64,000 nt of DNA from JAXMEB01 sp046348545 (lineage in GTDB: Bacteria; Pseudomonadota; Gammaproteobacteria; Berkiellales; Berkiellaceae), in assembly GCA_046348545.1 (NCBI GenBank), contig JAXMEB010000004.1:124001-188000 (forward strand). Reading direction: 5' to 3'. The notes beneath the pieces are model-generated. The model saw nothing but the letters and a program-made list of their open reading frames with translations, did not search any database and was not told the origin of the DNA. Position numbers and translations under genes: made by a program. This document shows positions 15,544 through 26,200 of the stretch, in pieces. Within the stretch, counting starts at the first letter, position 1. Each line of letters begins with the position of its first letter.

Positions 15544-17298
15544 GTAACATCTCAATAAGTCCGGGTAATGCGTGTAACTAAAACAAAAATTTGTTATTCT
15601 ATGCAGCATGAAGTTATCCCCCCCCATACCAGGCTTGAACTCCGAATTTGCAAAACAAGATCTGCAAATCCAGAATGACTTGCTGCGTGATTTGATTCAA
15701 AAACAAGCCGAGACAATACAACAGCAAGCAAATCAAATTGATCAATTGCATCATGTTATTCAAAAGCAAGCTGTAGAAATTGAAGAATTAAAAACAGAGA
15801 TCCGACGGCTTAAACAACTTAAGACAAAGCCAAAGATTCGACCCAGCAAGATGAACAAAGACGATGACAATACTAACAATAGCAATGGAGGCAAACGCGC
15901 TGGTTCTGAAAAGCGCAGTAAACGAGGCGCTGTTGTTATTCATCACACAGAGGTTATTAAAGTAGAAGGTGTGCCTAAAGGTTCAAAATTTAAAGGGTAC
16001 CAAGAATATCTTGTGCAAGGCTTGGAAATAGTAGTTGAAAATCGATTATTTAAACTGGAACGATGGCAATTACCTGATGGAAGCTATCAGGTAGCGCCTC
16101 TGCCAGAGGCTATTAGAGGACATCACTTTTCGGCGACGCTTCGAGCTTATATCTTGCACCAACATCATCATCAAGGTGTAACACAACCGCTATTATTGGC
16201 TCAATTGCGTGAGTGGGGCATTGAAGTATCAAGTGGTCAGTTAAACCGCATATTAACGGAAAACAAAGAAATATTTCATTCAGAGAAGAAAGAAATTCTC
16301 TCTACTGGATTAGCTGTGTCAGCTTATATTCAAACAGATGACACAGGTGCCCGACATGATGGAAAAAATGGTTATTGCACGCATATAGGCAATGAACTAT
16401 TTGCGTGGTTTGAAAGCACAGGAAGCAAAAGCCGGATTAATTTTTTAAATCTTCTCAAACAAGAGCATGCAGGCTATATCATTAACGAACATGCGTTAGC
16501 TTACATGGAAAAATACAAACTTGCGCCTCAATATAGAAGAAAATTAGACAAAGGGATAAAAATGTTTGGGTCAGAGTCTGCTTGGATTGAGCACATGAGC
16601 AGCCTGGGGATTTTGAGCAAACATAATCAACGAATTGCGACAGAGGGCGCGCTCATTGGTTCACTTTTACATCATGGGTTTCGTATGGATTTGGCTATTC
16701 TAAGCGACGATGCGGGTCAATTTAATATTTTTCAGCATGCTTTATGTTGGATACATGCGGAACGAAAAATCAATGAGCTGATCCCTAGCAATGATATTCA
16801 GTCGCAAGCAGTTCAAGGTGCGAGAGAAAGGTTTTGGGCTATTTATAAAGACTTAAAAGTGTACAAGCAAAGCCCAACAGCAGAGGCAAAAAAACAAATT
16901 GAGCAACAATTTGATGCATTCGTTCAGAAGAAGACGGATTATACCACGCTCAATTTAGTCTTAAAACGAATGAAGCTTAATAGGAAAGAGCTATTATTGG
17001 TGCTTGAGCATCCGAAAATACCGCTGCATAACAACTTAAGTGAGAATGATATCAGGGAGTATGTGAAAAAACGCAAAATAAGCGGAAGCACTCGCAGCGA
17101 TGAAGGACGCAGATGCCGAGATACATTCACAAGCTTGAAGAAAACATGTAAAAAACTCGGTCTAGGATTTTGGGATTATTTAACAGATAGGTTATCTAGA
17201 CAAAATATCATTCCTCCTCTAGGTATTTTAATAGCGCAGAAAGCGGCAATTCCTACCTAGTAAGTTGGTGTAATTGCCCGGACTTATTGAGATGTTAC
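15544..17298 (+). mobile_element. IS66-family insertion sequence, complete
   Basis: Both ends carry inverted repeats of about 26 bases with one mismatch: GTAACATCTCAATAAGTCCG from 15544 inward, and its reverse complement ending at 17298. The element is 1755 bp, is flanked by an 8-bp direct duplication and carries a single transposase gene with an intact frame. It has no accessory tnpA/tnpB-like frames, as in the one-gene branch of the family. The good repeats and exact duplication point to a recent insertion. It landed between a divergent pair, the EndA-like gene and the PLC-like gene. Confidence 0.93.
15608..17260 (+). CDS. IS66-family transposase
   Basis: A 550-residue DDE transposase. An N-terminal Gln-rich coiled coil (about 15-80) is followed by a basic linker and the catalytic core: first Asp in YIQTDDTGARHDG, second in LSDDAGQFN, and Glu in HNNLSENDIREYVKKRK, the IS66 signature, then KISGSTRSDEGRRCRDTF. 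Length is typical and the frame is intact, so it may still be active. It sits alone between the element's inverted repeats. Confidence 0.93.
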   Translation: MKLSPPIPGLNSEFAKQDLQIQNDLLRDLIQKQAETIQQQANQIDQLHHVIQKQAVEIEELKTEIRRLKQLKTKPKIRPSKMNKDDDNTNNSNGGKRAGSEKRSKRGAVVIHHTEVIKVEGVPKGSKFKGYQEYLVQGLEIVVENRLFKLERWQLPDGSYQVAPLPEAIRGHHFSATLRAYILHQHHHQGVTQPLLLAQLREWGIEVSSGQLNRILTENKEIFHSEKKEILSTGLAVSAYIQTDDTGARHDGKNGYCTHIGNELFAWFESTGSKSRINFLNLLKQEHAGYIINEHALAYMEKYKLAPQYRRKLDKGIKMFGSESAWIEHMSSLGILSKHNQRIATEGALIGSLLHHGFRMDLAILSDDAGQFNIFQHALCWIHAERKINELIPSNDIQSQAVQGARERFWAIYKDLKVYKQSPTAEAKKQIEQQFDAFVQKKTDYTTLNLVLKRMKLNRKELLLVLEHPKIPLHNNLSENDIREYVKKRKISGSTRSDEGRRCRDTFTSLKKTCKKLGLGFWDYLTDRLSRQNIIPPLGILIAQKAAIPT

Positions 17299-17306
17299 AC
17301 AACATC
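17299..17306. repeat. Target-site duplication, right copy
   Basis: ACAACATC follows the right inverted repeat of the IS66-type element and equals 15536-15543. Reading across the empty site would restore the original gap between the EndA-like and PLC-like genes. Confidence 0.9.
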
Positions 17307-17364
17307 TATCCGATTCTGAAAGCAGGCACTAAACTAAAATCATACCATATTCATTTTCAAAACC

Positions 17365-18066
17365 ATGCGTGTACTTATATTTATAGTGCTGAATTTTTTT
17401 GCGGTCACGTCAATGGCTTGTGGGCCAGCCATGCATGCTTATTTAGGGCAGATGTGGCTTGATACACATGAAGTTAAAGACAAGATTGCTCGTCGAGATT
17501 TTATCATAGGAACTCTCTTTCCAGATATACGTTACATGGGGCATGTTTCACGGAGTCAAACGCACGAAAAGCATGTCACTCTAGAGCGAATCGATAAAGA
17601 AAACAATTTTTTTAAAAAAGGAATGCTATTTCATGCATATGTTGATGAGCAGCATGAGAAATTTACCAACAAAAGTAAAGCGTATGTCAATTTACCAAAA
17701 GATATAAAATCCTCTAGAGAAATTTTCATAGAACTTATTTCAGATGAAATTATTTTCGATGAGGCATGGATAAAGCCCCTGGCAAGAGATATCAATACCG
17801 TTATAAACGATGAAAAAATTTTAGGACTAACCGAGCTCGATCTGTATCCTTGGCATATGTTATTGAACGCCTATTTTATGGATCCGCCGAGTGAGAATTT
17901 AAAAAGATTAAATTATCTAGGTCGAGACCTCAAATTTCTAAAAGCTAAAACAGTTGAAACATGGTCAAAAAAATTACCTGAAATGAAAGAAAACGCTTAC
18001 TATCAAAAGTATACGGGAGATTTAATTAACTTTTTTAGAGCTAAAATCATGACTCAAGTACATTAG
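17365..18066 (+). CDS. Zinc-dependent phospholipase C-like secreted protein
   Basis: A 233-residue protein with a signal peptide (MRVLIFIVLNFFAVTSMA) and a mature start CGPAMHAYLG. The motif FIIGTLFPDIRYMG with RSQTH downstream and FHAYVDEQHE later fits the zinc-dependent phospholipase C / S1-P1 nuclease fold, in which His and Asp residues bind zinc. The Cys at the predicted cleavage point might make it a lipoprotein, although the lipobox is weak. Enzyme activity and substrate are not established. Before the IS66 insertion it was the close divergent neighbour of the EndA-like gene. Its 3' end overlaps the convergent GT2 gene by 45 bases. Confidence 0.6.
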   Translation: MRVLIFIVLNFFAVTSMACGPAMHAYLGQMWLDTHEVKDKIARRDFIIGTLFPDIRYMGHVSRSQTHEKHVTLERIDKENNFFKKGMLFHAYVDEQHEKFTNKSKAYVNLPKDIKSSREIFIELISDEIIFDEAWIKPLARDINTVINDEKILGLTELDLYPWHMLLNAYFMDPPSENLKRLNYLGRDLKFLKAKTVETWSKKLPEMKENAYYQKYTGDLINFFRAKIMTQVH

Positions 18067-18789
18067 TTTGAGATATCGATAATAGCAACCTTCTGCATTT
18101 GAAACGGCGAGTAAAAAACCTTCGCGGCCATCTAAAAAACCCAATCTAAAAATATAGCCATGCATAAAACTCCACAACGCATGTAAGATAGCTTGAGAAA
18201 GGCTGGCTCGTTTCCCTTGGGCTGCTTTTATGTCAGCGCCCAGGGATGAATATTGATTCATCTTTTGAATCACTTGTTCTAACGTGTCATAGGCTTGATG
18301 ATATAAAATGCCTTTTAACTTGCCGATCATGCCTTTCGCGTCGAGTTTTTCATGAATCAAATCATTTGTAAATTCAGCTGTACCGCGTTTAAAGAGACGC
18401 AGACAATCATCTTTAGCCCAACTGCCATGTCGAATGAGCTTCCCGCAGTAATATGATTGCCGCTGAATGTAAAAAGCCGCTTCAGGGCGATCCGAGTTCA
18501 CAATGCTTTGAATTTCAGCCTGAAGAGAGGAGGATAGGCATTCATCAGCATCAATTGAAAGGACCCAAGGGCAGGTTGCATAAGATAAAGCGCGATTTTT
18601 CTGAGGGCCAAAGCCTGGCCAATCAGTGATATGAACGTGCTTCGTATATCTTTTGGCGATAGAAATGGTGTTATCCGTACTGCCTGAATCCAGCACAATG
18701 ATTTCATCTGCCCATTTCACAGATTCTAGACACGCTTCCAGATGCTTTGCAGCATTTTTGCAAATGATGATAACACTTAAGTTTGACAC
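18022..18789 (-). CDS. Family 2 glycosyltransferase, WaaE-like
   Basis: A 255-residue GT-A enzyme. SVIIICKNAAKHLEACLESV opens the nucleotide-sugar fold, DSGSTDNT (34-41) follows, and the metal-binding SIDADE (79-83) is intact. GFGPQKNRALSYA and LIHEKLD are typical of the WaaE/KdtX subgroup, which adds a glucose to the LPS inner core from the cytoplasmic side. The exact sugar acceptor is inferred from subgroup only. It is convergent with the PLC-like gene and divergent from the next membrane-protein gene. Confidence 0.82.
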   Translation of the reverse strand: MSNLSVIIICKNAAKHLEACLESVKWADEIIVLDSGSTDNTISIAKRYTKHVHITDWPGFGPQKNRALSYATCPWVLSIDADECLSSSLQAEIQSIVNSDRPEAAFYIQRQSYYCGKLIRHGSWAKDDCLRLFKRGTAEFTNDLIHEKLDAKGMIGKLKGILYHQAYDTLEQVIQKMNQYSSLGADIKAAQGKRASLSQAILHALWSFMHGYIFRLGFLDGREGFLLAVSNAEGCYYRYLKLMYLSHDFSSKKVN

Positions 18790-18922
18790 ATTACATATTT
18801 TTTTAGTTTCTTATGTATATCCTACCAAACAGAGGCCACAATGAAGCAATATGAATTTGATTGTTGTAATTATCTGACACGTTAAGTAAGATAAACCACT
18901 TTCAGTTCTGGGGATTACTAAA

Positions 18923-20296
18923 GTGGGTCGAATCGAACGATACCGTGCATATCATTTATTTTTGATGGATATGGTCGAGGATATTTTAGCAACAACCCTA
19001 CTGGTACCTTTTACAATGGCGTTGCATGCTTGGAATTCTTTTGCGGATAGTTTAATTGAAGTGCCTCATTTCGAAGCAGAATTTAGCTCGAAAGTGTGGC
19101 GAACAGGGCGTTTCGTATTGACAGCCCCGCTTCATGCCTTAAAGGGAATTTTAGGTCTGACCATTTTACCATTGATTGCCATTTGTCTTGCAGCACCTTC
19201 CCAGACAGATGATGCAGTTTGGAAAAACTATAATTATCCTTTAGGACGTATCTTTCAAGAAATGGCCCTGTCTATAAAGGTAAGGGTATTCCTTGTCTTA
19301 AATTTTGAAATGCCGGATGATTTATTGGGAGACTATTTCTGGCCTATTTTATTAGCTTCAATATTCGGCGGTGGTACTTTTGCTCTTTTAGCGAGTTCAT
19401 TCCTCTCCTTTAATTCAGCTTACATGTATTCTATGTGGCTATTGCCATTGTATACGCCGTACATTTCAATGTTTTTAAGTGCGCCACTCAGTGTTACGTT
19501 TGCTATTGGTTTGACAGCCATTCTTGGATGGGCTGATGCGAAAACCGCTTTTTTAACGACTAAGATCCAAAACGGTCTAGAGCATCTTGAGGATTTTATA
19601 AAAATAAAATTATACAAACACGGAAAAAAATATTCATTTCAAAATAAAAACGATATTCTGGGTGATGATCTTGAGAGGATTTCGGAAGATCAGCTCCTTA
19701 TCACCAATACTGGATATGCGATTAATATTGATACATTAATTGATCAATTTAAAAATAATGGTTTTACAAATCCTCACGTTGAAGACCGAAATCAAGGTCG
19801 ACTTTCATTATATGAAGTTGAAAAAATAGAGCGATTGGGTGGACTCAAGCGATTTCCAGCCTTGAAGCAGTATATTCAGGAACATAAAAAGGAATTAGCG
19901 CCTGGTAATGCATCTGGGATTTCGAAAGAAAGTATACAGGCTCTCAGAGAATATGCTCGAGCAATTCGGTTAACACAACAAGCTGAGAATTTTGCAGAGC
20001 AAATGGCAGCAGCCTCTGATAAGTTTGAGGCTCATATGAATTCAATTACACCAGAAGAGAAAGAAAAAATTGAAAATCTTAATCTTCTAGGTGGGAATGA
20101 TCCGACGTATGAATTCAAAAACGTGATGGAAAAAGTATTCAAGGGAGAATGGTGTAAAAAAGGTGCTGCATCATTAACATTAGAGACTTGCGAGCGGTTA
20201 GAGCATGCAAATGAAACAGGTCGATTAGAGAATAGCGTATTTTGGCAGCGACCTCACCCTACTCATTGGATGCGAGCAGGGCGAGTTATTGTATAG
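18923..20296 (+). CDS. Large membrane protein of unknown function
   Basis: A 457-residue protein. Hydrophobic stretches occur near residues 15-40, 70-92, 138-160, 163-180 and 185-205, so the N-terminal half is polytopic; the C-terminal half is charged and helical (EFAEQMAAASDKFEAHMN-like). No family is recognised. The frame opens with GTG preceded by GGGG; no better ATG is available upstream. Its stop lies one base before the stop of the convergent giant adhesin gene. Polytopic front and helical tail resemble the protein at 13865, but I see no sequence similarity that proves a relation. Confidence 0.6.
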   Translation: MGRIERYRAYHLFLMDMVEDILATTLLVPFTMALHAWNSFADSLIEVPHFEAEFSSKVWRTGRFVLTAPLHALKGILGLTILPLIAICLAAPSQTDDAVWKNYNYPLGRIFQEMALSIKVRVFLVLNFEMPDDLLGDYFWPILLASIFGGGTFALLASSFLSFNSAYMYSMWLLPLYTPYISMFLSAPLSVTFAIGLTAILGWADAKTAFLTTKIQNGLEHLEDFIKIKLYKHGKKYSFQNKNDILGDDLERISEDQLLITNTGYAINIDTLIDQFKNNGFTNPHVEDRNQGRLSLYEVEKIERLGGLKRFPALKQYIQEHKKELAPGNASGISKESIQALREYARAIRLTQQAENFAEQMAAASDKFEAHMNSITPEEKEKIENLNLLGGNDPTYEFKNVMEKVFKGEWCKKGAASLTLETCERLEHANETGRLENSVFWQRPHPTHWMRAGRVIV

Positions 20297-20297
20297 C

Positions 20298-23200
20298 CTA
20301 AATCTGAACATTCACATTGGCAGCGATTTGTTGTAAGTGGTCGTTGAGACCCACCAAATCGTTGCTTGGGAGCGTTCCAATGTTCTCCAAAATCACGCTC
20401 GTACCATTGTAGAGTGTGAGCGTAACATTCGCATTTTGTGCATCCTGGTGAACACTTTGAACCACATCTGTTAATGTTAGATGTGTATCATGGTTAGTGT
20501 CTGTCGAATGAACAAAGGTTAGAGTACTAGAATGATCTTGACCAAAATCTTTGATCACGACCGTTTCAGTTGGTGAACTCATCGATGCGTCAATCACGAA
20601 ATTATCATGCCCTCCGTTGCCTTGCATGATGACAATGCCTTCTTTGCCGACAGCGGATAAGACATTATCGTTTCCATCACCCAGCAAGTTATCTAAAGAG
20701 GCTGGATCGTGAATAATGTTAACGGTAATTTTCGCAAAATCAAAATCATTAGGATTAGTCGGTTCCGTTAATTTATAAATGAATTCTTCAGAAACATCCA
20801 TCGTTCCATTATCCGCGGCAGCATAACTATAATCTCCGAATTTATTGATGGATAATTTTCCTTCCAGCAGCGTTGTGAATTCGATAGTCTGTCCGTCAGA
20901 TGGGACAGGGACGCGGATCGTTGTGCCGTTTGCATCGGCTACGGCACCCAGTGCCCCAAGGCCATGTGTGCTAATAAAATTAGCGGCGTTTGGAACCTCA
21001 AAGGCAATCTGAGTAATAAACGCGTTATCAGCGCCCGGAATATCATTGACCAAAGCATTGTAATGAATATCATCAATTGTTGAGAGCAGGATATCTGTTA
21101 AATTACTTAAATCAGGATTAACATTGAGAATCGAATCACCTGCATTACCGACAGGAACAAATGAGCTCGAAATGTCAGTGGTTGCAATACTGATCGGAAT
21201 AGCATCGATACCATTAGCATCAATATAGGCTTGCCAAGAGCTCCAGCCACTTGGCCAATTACCCGTATTGGTTGCGCTATGGCCTGAGTTTGGCATCCCG
21301 TCGGATAAGAAATAGAACCTATTTTCATATCCTGTTAAGGCAGGGTTAGCCAAATCAGCTGTAAAGGTGACACGGGCGTGGTAAAGTGCATCATTATACT
21401 GTGTTCCTGTGCTTAAGTCTTGATTCGTATTTGGGTTTTTCATCCCAATGTCAAGCGTATTGTTGATATAATTGATGGCGTTTTGAACGCTCGTTGCATG
21501 ATATGCAAAAGCACCATTGTTGTTATTACCACTAGCCGAAGCAAACGGAATTAAGGTAATATTTAACCCACCAGCAATATCTCTGAAGTTTTCGAGAAGC
21601 TCAATTAAAGCCGCTTTAGTGATATCAAGCCTTGATTTACCGCCCACTAACTCATCCATACTCCCTGAAACATCAATTCCGAATACTAAGTTATAATCTT
21701 TGGGTTCAACAAAGTAAGAAATGTCATCATTAGCCAGCGGATTCTCATCCAAAACAGTAATCTTAAGTTGCGCGGTCGATAGATCACCATCTAGATCTCG
21801 AATCGTGTAGTTAATAAAGTCATTGACGTCATTCATGACACCACTAGAAGGGGCTAAATAAGTGAAGCTACCATCTGCATAGAGTGTAAATTTTCCCCCA
21901 AGAGCGGTTGTGACGGTTTGTCCAAGGAGCCCCGCGGTATTTGGATTGACCCCATTATCATATGTAAAGCCCGTGACTGATATCGGGGGATTAGGTCCAC
22001 TTACATCGTTGGTTAAAACATTTCCGGTTATTTCGGTGGGCTCAATCGTATCGAGCAACAATTGGTTCAAATTACTCAGATCTGACGCGACCTGAATGAC
22101 CAAAGGTGAATCAGTTGGATTAGCAATAGGTTCTAGATAGGTATTAACAGACGATGGATTAGGGGCAATATTTAAAACGATAGAATCTATTGCATTTTGA
22201 GACAATACATTTTGCCAATCAGCAATTTCCTGGGTTGAAAGTGCGTTATCGGGTAAAGGAAAAGGTTGTCCATCAGAGAGAAAGTACACTTTATCAATGT
22301 AATCATTTAAACTAGGATTCGCTGAATCTGCTGTAATGGCGGCTTGAGTGAGATCAATTGCAGCATCATAATTGGTAGAGCCACCGGCTGTGAGTCCATT
22401 TACATATGTTTTTGCTGCGGCAATCGTGCTAAATTCTTGTGAGGAGGTGGCTGATGAGTTGAAAGTAATAATCGTGATTTTAAGATCAGAACTTGCAGCA
22501 GCATAACTGTCAAACAAATTGCCAGCCCCATTTAAAGCTTCTTTTACCTTATTCAAGCGATTGTTAGAGCCATTAACACCATCTTGACCAATGATCCATC
22601 CCATGCTCCCTGAAGTGTCAAGCACGAAAATTAGGTTATACTTGGGTGGCGTATCGCTTTCATTGACAGAGTACATATCATTCACAGCGGTTGGCCCGGT
22701 GTTTAAAATCCTAATGTCCAAGTTTGCAGTTGAGGTGTCTCCATCATTATCTGATATGGTATATCTAATTCTATCTGTAGAATCAGCTGTAACGCCGTTA
22801 GCAGGTGATTTATAAGTAAAGGTCCCATTCGCAAGCAATGTAAACGTGCCACCCAGTGCAGTTGTAACAGGGACTCCAACTGTACCAACGGCATTTGGGT
22901 TAGAGCCACTATTGTAAGTGAAGGTGGTGACTTGAATTGCTTTATCTGCACCTGCAGTATCATTCGTTATAACGTTGCCAGATAAAACTTGCTGTGGTGT
23001 TGGCGAAACAACTGGGGCTTCATTAGCTTGAATCAAGTCATTCACAGCAGTAGGGACATCATCCACAATTTGAATTCGCAAGATTGCACTGCCAGAATCA
23101 CCATCTATGTCAGTTAACGTATAGGTAAAATCCTGTGGTGCAATGTTATTACCCAGACCATTAGTATGGGCTAGATTATCATTCAGTTGGTATGTAAATT

Positions 23201-26200
23201 CACCAGCGACATGTCCCATGAATGCACGGGTATACAAAGTTAGTGTCCCGAAAGCCGTTGTCGCAACAATAACGCCATCTAGATTGGGCGTATAATTAGT
23301 GACACCCAATGTTACCGATGTGATGCTTGAACCATCTGTTCCAAGATTGTCATTTCCAAGCACATTGCCATGTACGGAGGTTGGTCGACTCGGTGTGTTG
23401 GGCGAACTGCCATCAGATAAACTAGATTCATACACTTTAAACTGTTCGCCGTTTGGATTAACACCATCGTCCTCTGGATCGGGGCCGGGACCATCATTAA
23501 TTTGAATACGTTGGGTAGCGGTACTGCGGTCACCATCTCCGTCTTCCAGGGTATAGACGAACCCATCATAGACAGCGGCATTATTATTCACATTTGCAGG
23601 TGAATTGTAAGTCCAAGAACCATTGGCGTTAACCGTTAAGAGTCCACCCAAGGCCGTTGTAACCGTTTGACCCGCTAAAGCAGAATTAGCACCATTATTA
23701 TAAGTGAATGAAATCACATTATTGGGATTGTCCGCGCTTTGAATATCGTTATTTAAGACATTCCCGGAAATAACTTGATGACCTTCATTAACGTTGCGGT
23801 CCGCATCATTCACAGCTTGAGGCACATCATCGACAATTCGGATCCGAAGGGTGGCATCGCCGAAATCACCATCGGTATCTTGTAGGCGATAGATAAAATC
23901 ATCGAGAGCAAGATTATTCCCCAAGCCACTGGCTTGGTCGGTGGCTGCATTTAAAGTATAGGTAAAATCGCCTGCAGCACGACCACTAAAGGGTTGAGTA
24001 TAGACCACTAAAGTGCCAGAGGGGGTGGTGACCGTGATAACGCCATTCGCGTTGGGCGTGAAAGTTGAGGCACCAAATCTCATCGATACAATACTGGAGG
24101 GATCGGTTCCTAAAAAGTCGTTAGATAAAAGGTTGCCCGTCACAGTCGTTACTTTAGTGAGATCGGGCGCAGCGGGATTATCGGGATCCTTCGCGGAGCC
24201 ACTGGGCAGGCCAGCTTCATACACGGTAAAGAGATTGCTGTTTGGATTAACGCCATCGTCTTCTGGATCAGGACCAGGGCCGTCATTAATTTGAATACGT
24301 TGAGTGGCTGTACTGCGATCACCATCTCCATCTTCGAGGGTATAGACGAATCCATCATAGACAGCGGCACTATTATTGACATTTGCAGGTGAATTATAAG
24401 TCCAAGAACCATTGGCATTAACGGTTAAGAGCCCACCTAGCGCTGTTGTAACCGTTTGACCCGCCAAAGCAGAATTAGCACCATTATTATAAGTGAATGA
24501 AATCACATTATTGGGATTGTCCGCGCTTTGAATATCGTTATTTAAGACATTCCCGGAAATAACTTGATGACCTTCATTAACGTTGCGGTCCGCATCATTC
24601 ACAGCTTGAGGCACATCATCGACAATTCGGATCCGGAGAGTGGCATCCCCGAAATCACCGTCCGTATCCCTTAGGCGGTAGACAAAATCATCAAGACCAA
24701 GATTATTGCCCAGACCACTGGCTTGATCGATGGCCGCATTTAAAGTATACGTAAAATCGCCTGCGGCACGACCACTAAAGGGTTGAGTATAGACAAGCAA
24801 GGTACCAGAGGGGGTACTGATGGTCACAACGCCATTGGCGTTGGGCGTGAAAGTCGATGCACCAAATCTCACCGAGACAATACTCGATGGATCCGTTCCT
24901 AAAAAGTCGTTAGACAGAATGTTCCCGCTGACACTGATGACTTTGGTCACATCTGGTGCAGCAGGATTGTCTGGATCATTTCCTGAGCCACTTGGAAGAC
25001 CGGCTTCATAAACTGTAAAGAGATTACCATTTGGATTAACACCATCGTCTTCTGGATCAGGACCAGGGCCATCGCAAATTTGAATACGTTGAGTAGCTGT
25101 ACTGCGATCACCATCTCCATCTTCGAAGGTATAGACGAATCCGTCATAGACAGCGCTACTATTATTGACATTAGCGGGTGAAGTATAAGTCCAAGCGCCA
25201 TTGGCATTAACGGTTAAGAGCCCACCTAGGGCTGTTGTAACCGTTTGACCCGCCAAAGCTGAATTAGCACCATTATTGTACGTAAATGAAATCACATTAT
25301 TGGGATTGTCCGCGCTTTGAATATCGTTATTTAAGACATTCCCGGAAATAACTTGATGACCTTCATTAACGTTGCGGTCCGCATCATTCACAGCTTGAGG
25401 CACATCATCGACAATTCGGATCCGAAGGGTTGCATCGCCGAAATCACCATCGGTATCTTGTAGGCGATAGATAAAATCATCGAGACCGAGATTATTGCCG
25501 AGTCCACTGGCTTGGTCTGTTGCTGCGTTTAGAGTATAAGTAAACTCACCTGGAACATGACCACTAAAGGGTTGAGTGTAGAGCACTAACGTACCCGAGG
25601 GCGTGGTGGCCGTGATCACCCCATTGATATTGGGTGTAAAAGTAGTGGCACCAAATCTCACAGAGATAACACTCGATGGATCCGTTCCTAAAAAGTCGTT
25701 AGACAGAATATTCCCACTGACACTAATGACTTTGCTCGAATCAGGTGCAGCGGGATTGTCTGGATCATTTCCTGAGCCACCAGGGAGTCCTGCTTCATAC
25801 ACGGTAAAGAGATTGCCGTTTGGATTAACACCATCGTCTTCTGGATCAGGACCGGGACCATCATTAATTTGAATACGTTGGGTAGCGGTACTGCGATCGC
25901 CATCTCCGTCTTCCAGGGTATAGATGAACCCATCATAGACAGCGGCATTATTATTGACATTTGCAGGTGAATTATAAGTCCAAGAACCATTGGCATTAAC
26001 GGTTAAGAGCCCACCTAGCGCTGTTGTAACGGTTTGGCCGGCCAAAGCAGAATTAGCACCGTTGTTGTAAGTAAATGAAATCACATTATTCGGATTGTCC
26101 GCGCTTTGAATATCGTTATTTAAGACATTCCCGGAAATAACTTGATGACCTTCATTAACGTTGCGGTCCGCATCATGCACAGCTTGAGGCACATCATCGA

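Noticed and set aside
18841..18885. 14-codon frame ahead of the membrane protein gene at 18923
   Set aside because: Too short to support; no leader-peptide features such as runs of one amino acid or an attenuator hairpin.
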